NCBI RefSeq assembly: GCF_020520425.1
Contig: NC_079492.1
Coordinates: forward strand, 107,109,157 to 107,173,156
Direction: 5' to 3'
Source of the DNA: Spinacia oleracea
Lineage: Eukaryota; Streptophyta; Magnoliopsida; Caryophyllales; Amaranthaceae
Length of the DNA: 64,000 nt
Positions within the stretch are counted from its first letter, which is position 1, and each line of letters opens with the position of its first letter. The notes under the pieces are model-generated. The model was not told the origin of the DNA, made no database searches, and worked only from the letters and a program-made list of their open reading frames with translations. This document shows positions 10,757 to 21,805 of the stretch, one piece after another. The translations under genes were made by a program, and so were the position numbers.

Positions 10757-13700
10757 ATGGCAAACAACAATTCATTCAACATTCGATCAATTCTCGAAAA
10801 GGAGAAGTTGAACGGGAAAAACTTCCTTGACTGGCAAAGGAACTTGCAAATAGTTCTTATGCAGGAAGAAAAGGAGTATGTCCTAGAAGAGGCGATGCCC
10901 GAAGCCCCAGGCGACGGGGTCACTCAGGCAGCCCTCAATCGTTGGATTGATGCCAACAAGGATGTGAAATGTCTAATGCTCGCCACCATGAGTGCAGATC
11001 TGCAGAAAACGTTCATCAACTCAGATGCTTTCACAATCATCAGTGAGTTGAAGAACATGTTCCAAGATCTGGATTGAGTCGAAAGATTCGAGACTCATAG
11101 GCAAATTCTTGAGACCAAGCTTAAGAAAGGCGAGCCCGTAAGTCCACATGTTCTCAAAATGATTGGACTCATTGAGAATATGAGTCGGCTGGATCAGCAA
11201 TTTTCTCAGGAAATGGCTATAGACACCATCCTCCATTCTCTTCATAGCGGGTATGATCAGTTCAAACTGAACTACAGTATGAATAGTCTGGACAAAACGC
11301 TCACTGAGCTTCACGGTATGCTGAAGACCGCTGAAAAGACGCTCAAAAGTGATAAGCAGGATGTGCTTATGGTGCGTGGGGGCAAGTTCAAGAAATCTGG
11401 AAAGAAGAGGAATGCTAAGAAAGGTGGCAACAAGGCCAGCCCAACTAAGCAAACTGGCGCCAAATCTGTAAAGAGGAAGGTCAGTCAACCCACTTCTGAA
11501 TCCGAATGCTTCTACTGCAAGAAGAAGGGGCATTGGAAGAGAGATTGCTTGAAGCTAAAGGAAGATCAGAAGAACGGAACAGTTGTTCCATCTTCAGGTA
11601 TTTTCGTTATAGACTGTATACTTGCTAATTCAACTTCTTGGGTATTAGATACAGGTTGTGGCTCACACTTATGTTCCAATCCACAGGGACTAAGAAGAAG
11701 TAGAAAGTTAAGCAAGGGTGAAGTCGACCTACGAGTGGGAAATGGAGCACGGATTGCTGCATTAGCTGAAGGAACTTATTATTTGTCGTTGCCCTCCGGG
11801 CTAGTTTTGGAACTGGAAGAGTGTTTCCATGTTCCAAGTCTTACTAAAAACATCATTTCAGTTTCTTGCTTAGATGCTAAGGGATTTTCCTTTTTAATAA
11901 AAGACAATAGTTGTTCGTTTTATTTTAAAGAGATGTTTTATGGATCTGCTAGATTAGTCAATGGACTTTATTTATTAGATCACGACAAACAAGTATATAA
12001 CATAAATACCAAAAAGGCCAAAAAGGATGATTCAGATCTCACCTATCTGTGGCATTGTCGATTAGGCCATATAAACTTGAAACGCTTAGAAAGACTTCAA
12101 AAGGAAGGAATTCTAGAACCATTTGACTTAGAGGATTATGGTAAATGCGAATCATGTTTACTTGGCAAAATGACAAAGCAACCTTTCTCTAAAGTTGGAG
12201 AAAGAGCAAATGAACTATTGGGTTTAATCCATACAGATGTATGTGGACCAATGAGTACAAATGCTAGAGGTGGTTTCAGCTACTTTATCACTTTCACTGA
12301 TGACTTCAGTAGATATGGTTATGTCTACCTAATGAAGCATAAGTCTGAATTCTTTGACAAATTCAAGGAATTTCAGAATGAAGTAGAGAATCAATTAGGC
12401 AAGAAGATTAAGGCACTGCGGTCTGATAGAGGCGGTGAATATCTGAGCTATGAATTTGATGACCATCTGAAAGAATGTGGAATTCTATCAGAATTGACTC
12501 CTCCTGGAACACCACAATGGAACGGTGTGTCGGAACGGAGGAACAGAACCTTGCTAGACATGGTCAGGTCAATGATGGGTCAGGCCAAACTTCCATTAGA
12601 ATTTTGGGGACATGCACTAAATACAGCTGCACTCACTATAAATAGAGCTCCGTCTAAAGCTGTCGAAAAGACTCCATATGAATTATGGTTTGGAAAGCCT
12701 CCAAATGTGTCTTTTCTTAAGATTTGGGAATGTGAAGTATACGTCAAACGATTAATTTCAGACAAGCTTCATCAAAAATCTGACAAATGTATCCTTGTGG
12801 GCTATCCAAAGGAAACAAAGGGGTATTACTTCTACAATACATCTGAGAACAAGGTGTTTGTTGCTCGAGATGGTGTCTTTTTGGAGAAAGATCACATTTC
12901 CAAAATGACAAGTGGGAGAAAAGTAGACCTCGAAGAAATTCGAGTCGAACAACAAACTCTAGAGAATGCTCAAGATGACATTCAGGATGAAACTCAGAGA
13001 TCTTTAGAAGAATCTGGTGAGAATCATGGTCAATCTAGAAATGTTACCCCGCGTAGATCGCAAAGATATAGATCTCAACCGGAAAGGTACTTAGGTATTT
13101 TGACGAACGAGAGCTATGACGTTCTATTACTTGAAAGTGATGAACCTGCGACTTACAAACAAGCTATGACGAGCCCTAGCTCCAAGCAATGGCAAGAAGC
13201 CATGCAATCTGAATTAGACTCCATGTCTGAAAACCAAGTATGGGATTTGGTCGATTTGCCAGATGGCTACCAAGCCATTGGAAGCAAATGGGTTTTCAAA
13301 CTGAAAAAGGACAAGGATGGGAAACTTGAAGTTTTCAAAGCTAGATTGGTTGCAAAAGGTTACAGGCAAGTCCACGGTGTGGATTACGATGAAACCTTTT
13401 CACCAGTTACAATGCTAAAGTCTATTCGGATAATGTTAGCAATCGCTGCATATTACGATTACGAAATATGGCAGATGGATGTCAAAACTGCTTTCTTAAA
13501 CGGCGTTTTAACAGAAACTGTGTTTATGACACAGCCTGAAGGTTTTGAGGATCCAAAGAATGCTAAAAAGGTATGCAAGCTAAAGAAGTCAATCTACGGA
13601 TTGAAGCAGGCATCCAGGAGCTGGAATATACGTTTTGATGAAGCAGTCAGTGACTTTGGTTTCATCAAGAACGCAGACGAATCTTGTGTATACAAGAAGG

Positions 13701-14722
13701 TCAGTGGGAGAAAAATTGGTTTTCTAGTATTATATGTCGACGACATATTACTTATCGGAAATGACATTCCTATGTTGAACTCTGTCAAGATTTGGCTTGG
13801 GAAATGTTTTTCGATGAAAGATCTAGGAGAAGCACAGTACATATTGGGCATCAAGATTTACAGAGATAGATCTAAAAGGATGATTGGACTTAGTCAAAGC
13901 ACTTATATCAATAAGGTGCTTGATAGGTTCAAGATGGCAGACTCCAAGCGAGGCTACCTACCCATGTCTCATGGAATAACTCTAAACAAGACTCAGTGCC
14001 CAAAAACACTTGATGAGCGTAGACGAATGAATGGGATTCCATATGCATCATTGATTGGTTCAATAATGTATGCTATGATATGTACACGCCCGGATGTTGC
14101 GTACGCACTCAGTGCTACGAGCAGATACCAGTCAGACCCAGGAGAGGCGCATTGGACTGCTGCCAAGAATATTCTGAAGTACCTGAAAAGGCACAAAGAT
14201 GACTTCCTGGTCTATGGTGGAGATGATGAATTAATTGTTAAAGGCTATACAGACGCAAGTTTCCAAACCGACAAAGATGATTTCAGATCACAGTCTGGGT
14301 TTGTCTTCTGCCTCAACGGAGGTGCAGTAAGCTGGAAAAGTGCTAAGCAAAGCACCATTGCGGATTCTACAACTGAAGCGGAGTACATTGCTGCACATGA
14401 AGCAGCAAAGGAAGCTATATGGCTAAGGAAGTTCATAGGTGAACTTGGTGTAGTCCCCTCCATTAAAGGACCAAAAGCCCTGTATTGTGATAATAACGGA
14501 GCTATTGCACAGGCAAAGGAGCCTAGACACCACCAGAGAGTCAAGCATGTACTTCGTAGATTTCACCTTCTACGAGAGTTCGTTGAAAGAAAAGAAGTCG
14601 AGATAAACAAGATTGGAACTGATGACAACATATCAGATCCATTGACTAAACCTCTGCCGCAGGCGAAGCACAACTCGCACACTGCAGCTATGGGAATCAA
14701 GCATATTGGAGAATGGCTTTGA
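10757..14722 (+). pseudogene. Copia-2 gag-pol polyprotein gene, one in-frame TGA
   Basis: One frame of about 1321 codons from ATG 10757 to TGA 14720-14722 encodes the whole copia polyprotein: gag, a CCHC zinc knuckle (CFYCKKKGHWKRDC, 11507-11548), aspartic protease (DTG at 11648), integrase with an HHCC zinc site (from about 12050) and catalytic D, D, E codons at 12236, 12425 and 12533, reverse transcriptase with YVDD at 13733-13744, and RNase H (DSTTEAEY, 14363-14386). The only break is TGA at 11075-11077 in gag, followed by a run that stays in frame. Related proteins often have Arg there, so a CGA to TGA change is likely. An upstream in-frame ATG at 10664 exists, but 10757 fits the gag N-terminus better. 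The protein would copy and integrate the element. As it stands, translation stops after about 106 codons. Confidence 0.93.
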
Positions 14723-15587
14723 TATCCCTGTTTAATGTTTTAAAGTTTTAGAGTTTAAATCTTTGTAAAATATTATTGGTAAATCATTCACAACAAATGA
14801 AAAGAATTCATTTTTCCATTTAATTTGTGGTTTATTAAATGATGAGTCCCTTCAATTTGACGATATATTCAAGATAGACTGTCAGGACCAGTCCTGTGAC
14901 TAAGAAATGTCTATCAAGTGAACTTGAATGTCAAAGGTTGAAAATGGTCCCTAGTCGGAGTTTTCTATAAAATTGGACGCATAGAAAACGTTAGACGATT
15001 AGAATGCAAGATGACTAGTAGTTCTGTTTCTTGAACTATGTGGACATGGCAATGTCATAATCATTTGCATAGATACTTACTTTGGGAAGACTAGTATCGG
15101 ACAAGACCTATGAAACTTTACTGTAAGAGATGAAAATTTGTCATAAGTAAATTTCATTAAAATTATTAGACACTAAATCCTCAATACCTGAGTGATTTGA
15201 GATTACTTGTTTGAGAACTGGTTGCTTTGACGTTGACCAACCGTCGCACCGTAAAAGGAGGCTATAAAGGCAACGCTCAGGTAATCACCTATCAAACGAA
15301 GTCTAATCTCAAGATCGCAAGATTGGGATTGTCCTCCCATAAATCGGGATGAGATGCTTAAAAGTTGTACAAGGCCACTCGGAGAGCTAGAAACTGTGAA
15401 ATGCATGGCCGTGCTCGGATGAATCATAGGCTATGATTATCTGTCTATTTGATCAGTTGAACTCTGAAACCGAGGAATACCTCCGAACATAATAAGGATG
15501 ACAACTCTTACCTTATGTTCAAGAGCAAGCATCGAGCGACAAAGGAATTAGGAAATGCACACTTGTCCCTAAGGACAAGTGGGAGAC
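14723..15587 (+). other. 3' UTR and polypurine tract of Copia-2
   Basis: The 865 bp between the pol stop and the 3' LTR carry no gene. They are strongly conserved with Copia-1 (3230-3975) and recognisable, inverted, in Copia-3 (31878-32600). The final bases AAGTGGGAGAC (15577-15587) are the polypurine tract that primes plus-strand synthesis. Confidence 0.85.
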
Positions 15588-16967
15588 TGAAGGAAATAAT
15601 GCCCTTGGTCCAAGTATGCATTCTATGTTAAGTCTAATAAATGCGGTTCAGTATTAATTAACAAGTTAATAATTCAGTTAGATCAAGTGAGCTGAATGCC
15701 TAGCTAGAGGCCGCTTCAGTTCAAGTGGAATTAATGATATTAATCCACAGCTTACTCTTGACTGAACCCGTAGGATCACACAAATAGTACGTAAACGGAT
15801 CAAGTATTTAATGACATTAAATACTCCATCTATGGATATTCGGAATCGACGGATCTTGGTTTCAGTGGGAGCTGACATCGTCACAGGCAAGAAATGAATG
15901 CTCCGGAAACGATGATATTGTCGGAAACGGAAATATGGATCGTATCGGAAATATAAATATTATCCAAGTCGTAGATGTTGCCAGAAACGGAAACATGGTA
16001 CGTATCGGAAAATATTATCGGAAATGGAAATATTGCCGGAAACGGAAATATTGTCAGAATCGGAAATATTATCGAAATCGGAAAATAATTCCGGAAACGG
16101 AAATATTAAATATTTGTTCGAAACGGAAATTAATTCCGGAATCGGAAATATTAAATATTGTTCGTATTGGAAATGAATTCCGGAATCGGGAAATTAATCG
16201 GAAGCGTATCGTACGAATTAGCATCGGACGAGGCCTGCCAGACGAAGGCCCAGCACGAAGCCGGGCCATAGCCCAGCAAGCCAGCGCGCCACAACGCACC
16301 AGCCAAGGCTGCGCCAGGCCCACCGCAAGGCAGGCCCAGCGCGCGCCAACGCTGCGGCAGCGTGTGGGCCTCGTGGCAATGGGCTGCGAGCTCGCGGGCT
16401 GCGCGCGCGCGCATGGCGCCCCTCGTGGGCTGCTGTGCATGCGTGTGTGTGTTTGTGTGCTATACGAATCCTAAAGCAATCAGGTTTCGACATATGATTA
16501 AATTCCTAAACCTAAAAGGATGAATTAATTAAATAAGAATTCTATTAGGATTCTAGTTTAATTAATTCGTATCCTAATAGGATTACAATTCCCTTTCCAT
16601 ACCTCTATAAATAAAGGCCTAGGGTCATTATTTTATATAGAGTATTCAAGTATTCAAAGTGATTTTTGAGAGCAAAAATTCAGTCATACAATTGCCTATA
16701 CTAGCCGAAAATTCTAAGTACCTTAAGGGCGATCCTAGTTGGTCAAGCTTAAGGCGGATCCGGACGTGCTGTGGACTATCTACGGAGGGACGACACTTGG
16801 AGTCCTAAAGACTTGTTCTTGTTCGGTTCGGGCGCAGCTAGGGAAGGCACGCAACAAAGTGTATGCATCTAAACTATGCTAAATGATTATGTGTAAATAA
16901 TATGCTTTCCTGGCTTTATGGTTTTTCCGCATGATTTATGAATTGTCATATGTATCATAACCTAACA
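15588..16967 (+). repeat. 3' LTR of Copia-2
   Basis: This 1380-bp LTR is nearly identical to the 5' copy. It lacks one 18-bp unit of the U3 array and has about 19 scattered substitutions by hand count. Ends are TGAAGG and CTAACA, followed by the CTATG duplication at 16968-16972. Confidence 0.95.
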
Positions 16968-18046
16968 CTATGATCTTGTTCGTTCTACTTTCTGTGAGCG
17001 TGACATTAAGTGTATCATGGTTGTCCCCCTGAGCATTCGAGCACCTCCAAACTGCCTTACTTGGGCTTATTCCTAATACGGTAAGTACTCGGTGAAGACG
17101 GCATACATGCTTGGTAAGTCGTGTAATTTTGACTCATTTCATCAATCATGGGTATACTTGTGGAAGATCGAGACTATCCCCAAGGTGCGCCTCTTTCTCT
17201 GTAGGACATGTACGGGTACACTCCCTGTTCGAGCCCTTTTAAAGCATCGGCGTATGACTGACTCGGACAGCTGCCCGTGGTGTAATCAGGAGGCCGAGTC
17301 TCTGAGTCACGCCCTCATTGAGTGTCCAATGGTTGCTGACTTATGGGTGGAATGCGGTTGTGAAGCGCTGATGAACAAGGAGGGATTCATGGACTTTAAA
17401 ACTTCCTGGAAACTTGGAAGGGGAAGCCTAATAGCCTTAAACAGAAAGGGGTTGCGTTAATGTGGTATATTAAAGTCTTCAACAACAAGGATATCCCGCA
17501 CCTCGTTGTGGCCGACTGTGTGCGAAGACTCACAGAGGATTTTGACAAGTACGTGAACAAGATCTATGGTGCTAAACCAAAAGCTAGGGCAAGTAGCCCA
17601 AAGGTTTGGGCAACACCTGCTGCTGAAGTAATTAAAATAAATTGCGACGCTCATATGACAAGTGATGGTTGGGTTTGTTTGGGAGCGGTTGCGCGCAACG
17701 ACAAAGGTGAAGTCTTGTTCTCGGCATGCCGCAGGGTTATAGGTTGTTTGCCTAGTGACATTGCATGTAAGGCTATCGTTTTTGCCTCGCAGTTGGCTCG
17801 AAGGTGTGGCATCAAGTGCTAAATCATGGAGTCGGATAGTCAAGTCGTCATCAACAGATTATCAAAAGGAGTCGTCTTCTTCTCAGACCTAGACTCTCTT
17901 CTAGAAGATGTTTTCAGTATTAATAATGCTTTTGATTTCATTTCTTGGTCGCATATTAGGAGGGATGGCAACTTCGTTGCCCACCACCTAGCTAGATTAG
18001 TGCCTTTGAGTTCGGAACAAGTTTGGGTGAACCATTGTCCTAGTTA
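16968..18046 (+). pseudogene. L1-type LINE, right fragment: zinc-binding (zf-RVT) and RNase H domains
   Basis: This continues the ORF2 interrupted at 6335. The frame 17092-17460 contains the zf-RVT signature: KIETIPKVRLFLCRTCTGTLP, then CPWCNQEAESLSHALIECP. Next come two frames of an RNase H domain: INCDAHMTSDGW and GAVARNDKGEVLFSACRRV (17460-17822), and MESDSQVVINRLSKG with RRDGNFVAHHLAR (17826-18047). The helix that normally carries the catalytic Glu reads CKAIVFASQLA, so a short deletion seems to have removed it. A stop and frame change lie near 17458 and another near 17822. It is a dead gene. Confidence 0.88.
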
Positions 18047-18330
18047 GATATCCACGTATGCACTTATAGACAATTTGTCCCTAAATTAATACTCCCTTCG
18101 TCCCAGAATACTTGCACCGCTTTCCTTATAAAGTCGTCCCGGATTACTTGCACCGTTTCTATAAATGGAATTTTTTTATTAATATTATATCAACTACCCC
18201 CTTCACATGTCATTTTGTGGTCCCCATGCACCTTCCCCCTTTAAAAAGTTTGACACATATCTCTATCTATATTAAAAATTACCCCACTATTAACTATCAT
18301 CTAATTAAATAATAAGTCAATTACTTTGTA

Positions 18331-19620
18331 CTTCCTCCATTCTTTATTAAATGACACAATTTTTTTTCACGTTTGCCAATGCAATATTTCAACCATTAAT
18401 ACCTTTTATTATCAATGGTTAAAAATTATAAAAGTTTGATATTATAAAGGAAAATTTGTAATTATTAATCTAACCTTTGCCCGATTTTCTTTAATTAAGC
18501 CTACCTATGCGATATTTCTAAATAATCCAACCTTTATGATCCAACTACTATTATTAAGCCTAACAAGTTACTAACCTGCTATAGGCGGTATTCACCCTTA
18601 CGTGGCATATAACAATTATAATTTTTTTTAATTTTTTTTCCTATTATTTTCTTTAATTGCTATTTTAATTTTCGTTCCTCTCTCCTCTGCGATTGTCTGC
18701 TTCATCTCTGCACTCCTCTCCATTATTTCTCTTCTACCTCTTCTCCACCATTGTCGATCCCTCGTACGGTTATACCTCTCCATTCGAAGTTCATCAAAAA
18801 TAATCAGCAATTGCTATGGCTGGGGTAAAGCAATTGGGCTGGGGTAAAGCAATTGCCTGTTGGATCTGGATCTTCTTCAAATTCAAGGTTCTTTTTATTT
18901 CTAAATTTTCAACAAGACCACAATAACCAACATCCCACAACATAAAAAAAAACTATATTATTGCAACAGCTCGGGTTTTTACGAACTGACCATCAAGGAA
19001 GCCATAAATTCAAAATTTACCAAAAAATGAACAAAAACGCTAAGGTTCGTAAGTTCACCTTCAATTGTACGATTTTGGAGACGAAATTTGAATGCGCGTG
19101 GATGAAGTCACCTATTTCCACAAGAAAATCGCTGATGATGTCATGAACCAGTACAATTGTGGTTGAAGCATCAGTAATGGAGGAGAGAGGAATTGTAACA
19201 CGGTACAAAGAAGAGAAGGGTTAAGGGTTTTTTGAAAAAAAAAAGAAATCCTTGTTTACGTGGCAAGTGATGATGACGTGTCCAATATTTTAGGAGGAAA
19301 ACCAACTTTAGGTTGTCAACGTTTTTAACGTTGACTTTGTAGCAGGTAACCGGTCATCTAGGCTTAATAATAGTAGTTGGGTCATAAAGGTTGGATTATT
19401 TAGAAATATCGCATAGGTAGGCTTAATTAAAGAAAATCGGGCAAAGGTTGGATTAATAATTACAAATTTTCCTATTATAAATCTATAGGATGAGACGATT
19501 ATAACAAGACCTCACATGACTATATTTTTTGTTAAGTATACATCACAATTGATGGTCAAAGTATATTATATGAATAGTGCCAAAAATACAATTGTGTCAT
19601 TTAATAAAGAATTGAGGAAG
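18331..19620. mobile_element. Stowaway-like MITE (inner), split by a Mutator-like element
   Basis: The inverted ends CTTCCTCCATTCTTTATTAA (18331) and TTAATAAAGAATTGAGGAAG (ending 19620) match well and are flanked by TA at 18329-18330 and 19621-19622. Removing the inner insertion and its extra duplication leaves about 257 bp, a normal MITE size. It inserted into the outer Stowaway copy. Confidence 0.87.
18449..19472. mobile_element. Non-autonomous Mutator-like element (MULE) with 9-bp duplications
   Basis: A 1024-bp segment is bounded by long inverted repeats (about 100 bp) starting GGAAAATTTGTAATTATTAA. It is flanked on both sides by the 9-bp duplication TATTATAAA (18440-18448 and 19473-19481). 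Long inverted ends plus a 9-bp duplication are the marks of Mutator-like elements. The inside has no transposase and no reading frame that I recognise; the 60-codon minus-strand frame at 18628-18810 is not convincing. It sits inside the inner Stowaway copy. Confidence 0.88.
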
Positions 19621-19672
19621 TATTAAACTCTGTGTCGGTCAAACCGGTTCAAGTATTCCGGGACGGAGGGAG

Positions 19673-19710
19673 TTATATGCACTAAATCTTTCCCTCAAAC
19701 AAAAAAAAAA
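19673..19710 (+). other. 3' tail of the LINE with poly-A
   Basis: After the MITE the sequence reads TATGCACTAAATCTTTCCCT, then CAAAC and a run of ten A (19701-19710). This fits the 3' end of a plant LINE, and places the nested MITEs in its 3' UTR. Confidence 0.6.
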
Positions 19711-20509
19711 TATTCCTTCACCTTCCTTTTAAGGTGATTTGACATTTATGACCCCTAATCCATTACACTCAATCCAAACATGACTTTAAAAATAACTCTC
19801 AAACGGAAAAGTTCTTAATATATTATTCTCCTTAAATTACCTTTAAAATATATATATAAAAAAAATTGGAGTTTACATTTTAACAACCATTTAAGTAAAA
19901 GTGTGAAAGCGGAACTACGAGAGAGATGACAATCGTTAAGGATTTTACATGCGTTGTTAATTAGACATTTATATACTTTGGAGTTTTGTATGAGAAATTT
20001 GCTGTGATACTGAATTGAGGAGTAATTTATTGTAGCTATTATAATTTATAAATAAGAATATTTTTTATAATTAAAAAAATTAACACGAAATATTCAACTA
20101 GTAACTCGTACGAGTACTTTTTAAATCCTTCGTCCAAATTATCCCCAACCCCAAATTGACTGTGCTTATATCTAACGCACACCATCACATATTCTATCCT
20201 TGAGTCATTATCATAAGTTAAAAATTAAAATTAATAGTACTACTGTAGTACCAACTTGCACCAAATCAAACACAAATAATTTCTTTTTAATAAATAAAAT
20301 AAAACATACTCAATAGTTTTTGTAAAATAAAATAAAACGAATAATAATAATAAAACCTGTAATAATTTTAGTCCTCCTACTTTCATGTTCTCCTCCAACA
20401 ACATCACCATCATCATCATCATCATCATCATCGTCATCATCCTTCTCCTTCATCTTCATTTTCTCACTCCTCTTTCTCAGTTCACTTCACTTAATCTCAC
20501 TCCTCAAAC
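19711..20509 (+). promoter_or_regulatory. Upstream region of the FLA4-like gene
   Basis: About 800 bp of AT-rich sequence separates the LINE tail from the FLA start codon. A TATAAATA string at 20047-20054 is a possible TATA box, but it is about 460 bp from the ATG, and other AT-rich strings near 20280-20350 are equally possible. The last 60-100 bp are pyrimidine-rich (CTC/TTC runs), as is common in plant 5' UTRs. The transcription start cannot be placed. Confidence 0.4.
20402..20441 (+). repeat. (CAT)n microsatellite in the probable 5' UTR of the FLA gene
   Basis: An almost pure trinucleotide run (ATCATCATC with one CGT interruption) lies about 70-110 bp before the FLA start codon. Such runs often vary in length between individuals. 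Confidence 0.85.
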
Positions 20510-21805
20510 ATGGTAGCTCTACCTAACCCCCCTCTAATTTCCCATTTAACCCTCACCACATTACTCATCTACTCCCTCCTTTCCACCTTCTTTCTCCCTA
20601 TCTACACCTTCAACATCACTCAGATTCTCTCTCATTACCCAGATCTCTCTGATTTCACCTCCCTCCTTACCACCGCCGGTATCTCCGATGACCTCAACCG
20701 CCGGACTTCCCTCACTATCTTAGCTGTCCCTAACTCCTATCTCCGCTCCACCGCTAATTTCCCGGCGGAATCTCCGTCCACTCTCGCTGACGTCATCCGC
20801 TACCACATCTTATTACAGTACCTCACTTTCGCCGATCTCCGGCGAATCCAATCCGCTGGAACCCTAGTCACAACCCTATTACAAACAACCGGGAGAGCTC
20901 CTGATAACCTCGGATCCCTCAACGCCACCTTCAACCCATCAAATGGCGGTGTCTCCTTCCACCCCCCGAACAACAACTCGGTCTCTTGCAACATCCTCTC
21001 CCTTCTCAAAACGGTACCGTACAATCTGTCAATCTTCACCGTTGACTCCCTCCTCGTTCCGTACGGGTTCGATCTGATGGCTTCCGAGACACGCCCCCCT
21101 CCTCCAGGGTTGAACATCACGAAGGCGTTATTCGACGGCCACGATTTTAACGTCGCGGCTTCGATGCTTTTAGCTTCAGGGGTAGTTCAAGAATTTGAAG
21201 ACGATGAAGGAGGTGCTGGAATTACCCTTTTTGTCCCAACCGATGAAGCCTTCGCAAACCTTCCACCAAAGGTTCAATTACAGGCATTGTCGGCAGACCG
21301 GAAAGCTTTGGTTCTGAAATTCCATGTCCTACACTCGTATTACCCACTGGGTTCGCTTGAGTCGATTGTAAACCCGGTTCAGCCCACTTTAGCTACGGAA
21401 GATAACGGTGCTGGAAGCTTTACTCTTAATATATCTCGGGTTAATGGTTCGGTTGCAATTAATACGGGGATATTACAAGCCGTGGTGATCAGAACCGTTT
21501 TCGATCAAAACCCTGTTGCAATTTTTGGGGTTTCGAATGTACTTTTGCCAAAGGAAATCTTTGGAGACAGCAAAGATGTAAACTTGAGGAGCGGGGGTGG
21601 GAGTCTGAGTGGGCCGTATATGGGGGCGGCCCAACCCCCATTCATTGGGCCGGCACCGGAGAGTTCACCCGGTGATGGGTATGGTGGGCCCAGCCATTTA
21701 TCGTCGCCGCCGGGGTTTCGAGAAGGGAACGCATCGGAGGGACTTGGAAGAAATTGGAGTTGGATGATGTTTTGTATAGCATTGTTATGTGTATTGATAT
21801 CATAA
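20510..21805 (+). CDS. FLA4: Fasciclin-like arabinogalactan protein, FLA4/SOS5-like
   Basis: A 431-residue protein from a single exon. Residues 1 to about 33 are a signal peptide. Two fasciclin (FAS1) domains follow: about 34-184 (RTSLTILAVPNSYL, then RYHILLQYL) and about 201-348 (GITLFVPTDEAFANLP, then LKFHVLHSYYP). A Pro/Ala/Ser-rich arabinogalactan segment (about 372-402, with QPPFIGPAPESSPG) and a hydrophobic tail (416-431) suggest a GPI anchor on the outer plasma membrane. About nine N-glycosylation sites are visible (for example N35, N138, N172, N202, N307, N312). Arabidopsis FLA4 is of similar length and two-domain layout; it acts in cell-wall and ABA/salt signalling with the FEI receptor kinases. 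The ATG has strong context (AAACATGG). The frame is intact. FLA4 identity rather than another two-FAS1 FLA is an inference from overall sequence and layout. Confidence 0.93.
   Translation: MVALPNPPLISHLTLTTLLIYSLLSTFFLPIYTFNITQILSHYPDLSDFTSLLTTAGISDDLNRRTSLTILAVPNSYLRSTANFPAESPSTLADVIRYHILLQYLTFADLRRIQSAGTLVTTLLQTTGRAPDNLGSLNATFNPSNGGVSFHPPNNNSVSCNILSLLKTVPYNLSIFTVDSLLVPYGFDLMASETRPPPPGLNITKALFDGHDFNVAASMLLASGVVQEFEDDEGGAGITLFVPTDEAFANLPPKVQLQALSADRKALVLKFHVLHSYYPLGSLESIVNPVQPTLATEDNGAGSFTLNISRVNGSVAINTGILQAVVIRTVFDQNPVAIFGVSNVLLPKEIFGDSKDVNLRSGGGSLSGPYMGAAQPPFIGPAPESSPGDGYGGPSHLSSPPGFREGNASEGLGRNWSWMMFCIALLCVLIS

Larger units (their letters stand above)
6336..16967 (+). mobile_element. Copia-2: complete Ty1/copia LTR retrotransposon (Angela/Tork-like)
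   Basis: This 10.6-kb element has all the structural parts: 5' LTR (6336-7733), tRNA-Met primer binding site (7735-7748), a leader of about 3 kb, a gag-pol frame (10757-14722), a 3' UTR, a polypurine tract and a 3' LTR (15588-16967), flanked by CTATG duplications. A hand comparison of the LTRs finds about 19 substitutions plus one 18-bp length difference, roughly 1.4 %. That suggests an insertion within about the last million years, depending on the rate assumed. Integrase before reverse transcriptase identifies copia. The wording of the integrase and RT motifs fits the Angela/Tork group, which is an inference without a tree. It is inserted in the LINE relic. Confidence 0.95.
18092..19672. 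mobile_element. Stowaway MITE (outer), split by a second MITE
   Basis: The left end CTCCCTTCGTCCCAGAATAC follows TA at 18090-18091. The right end CCGGGACGGAGGGAG stands at 19658-19672 and is followed by TTA. CTCCCTCCGTCC-type inverted ends with TA targets define Stowaway (Tc1/Mariner) MITEs. Without the inner insertion it would be about 290 bp. It lies in the LINE 3' UTR, because LINE-like tail sequence with a poly-A run resumes at 19673. Confidence 0.82.
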
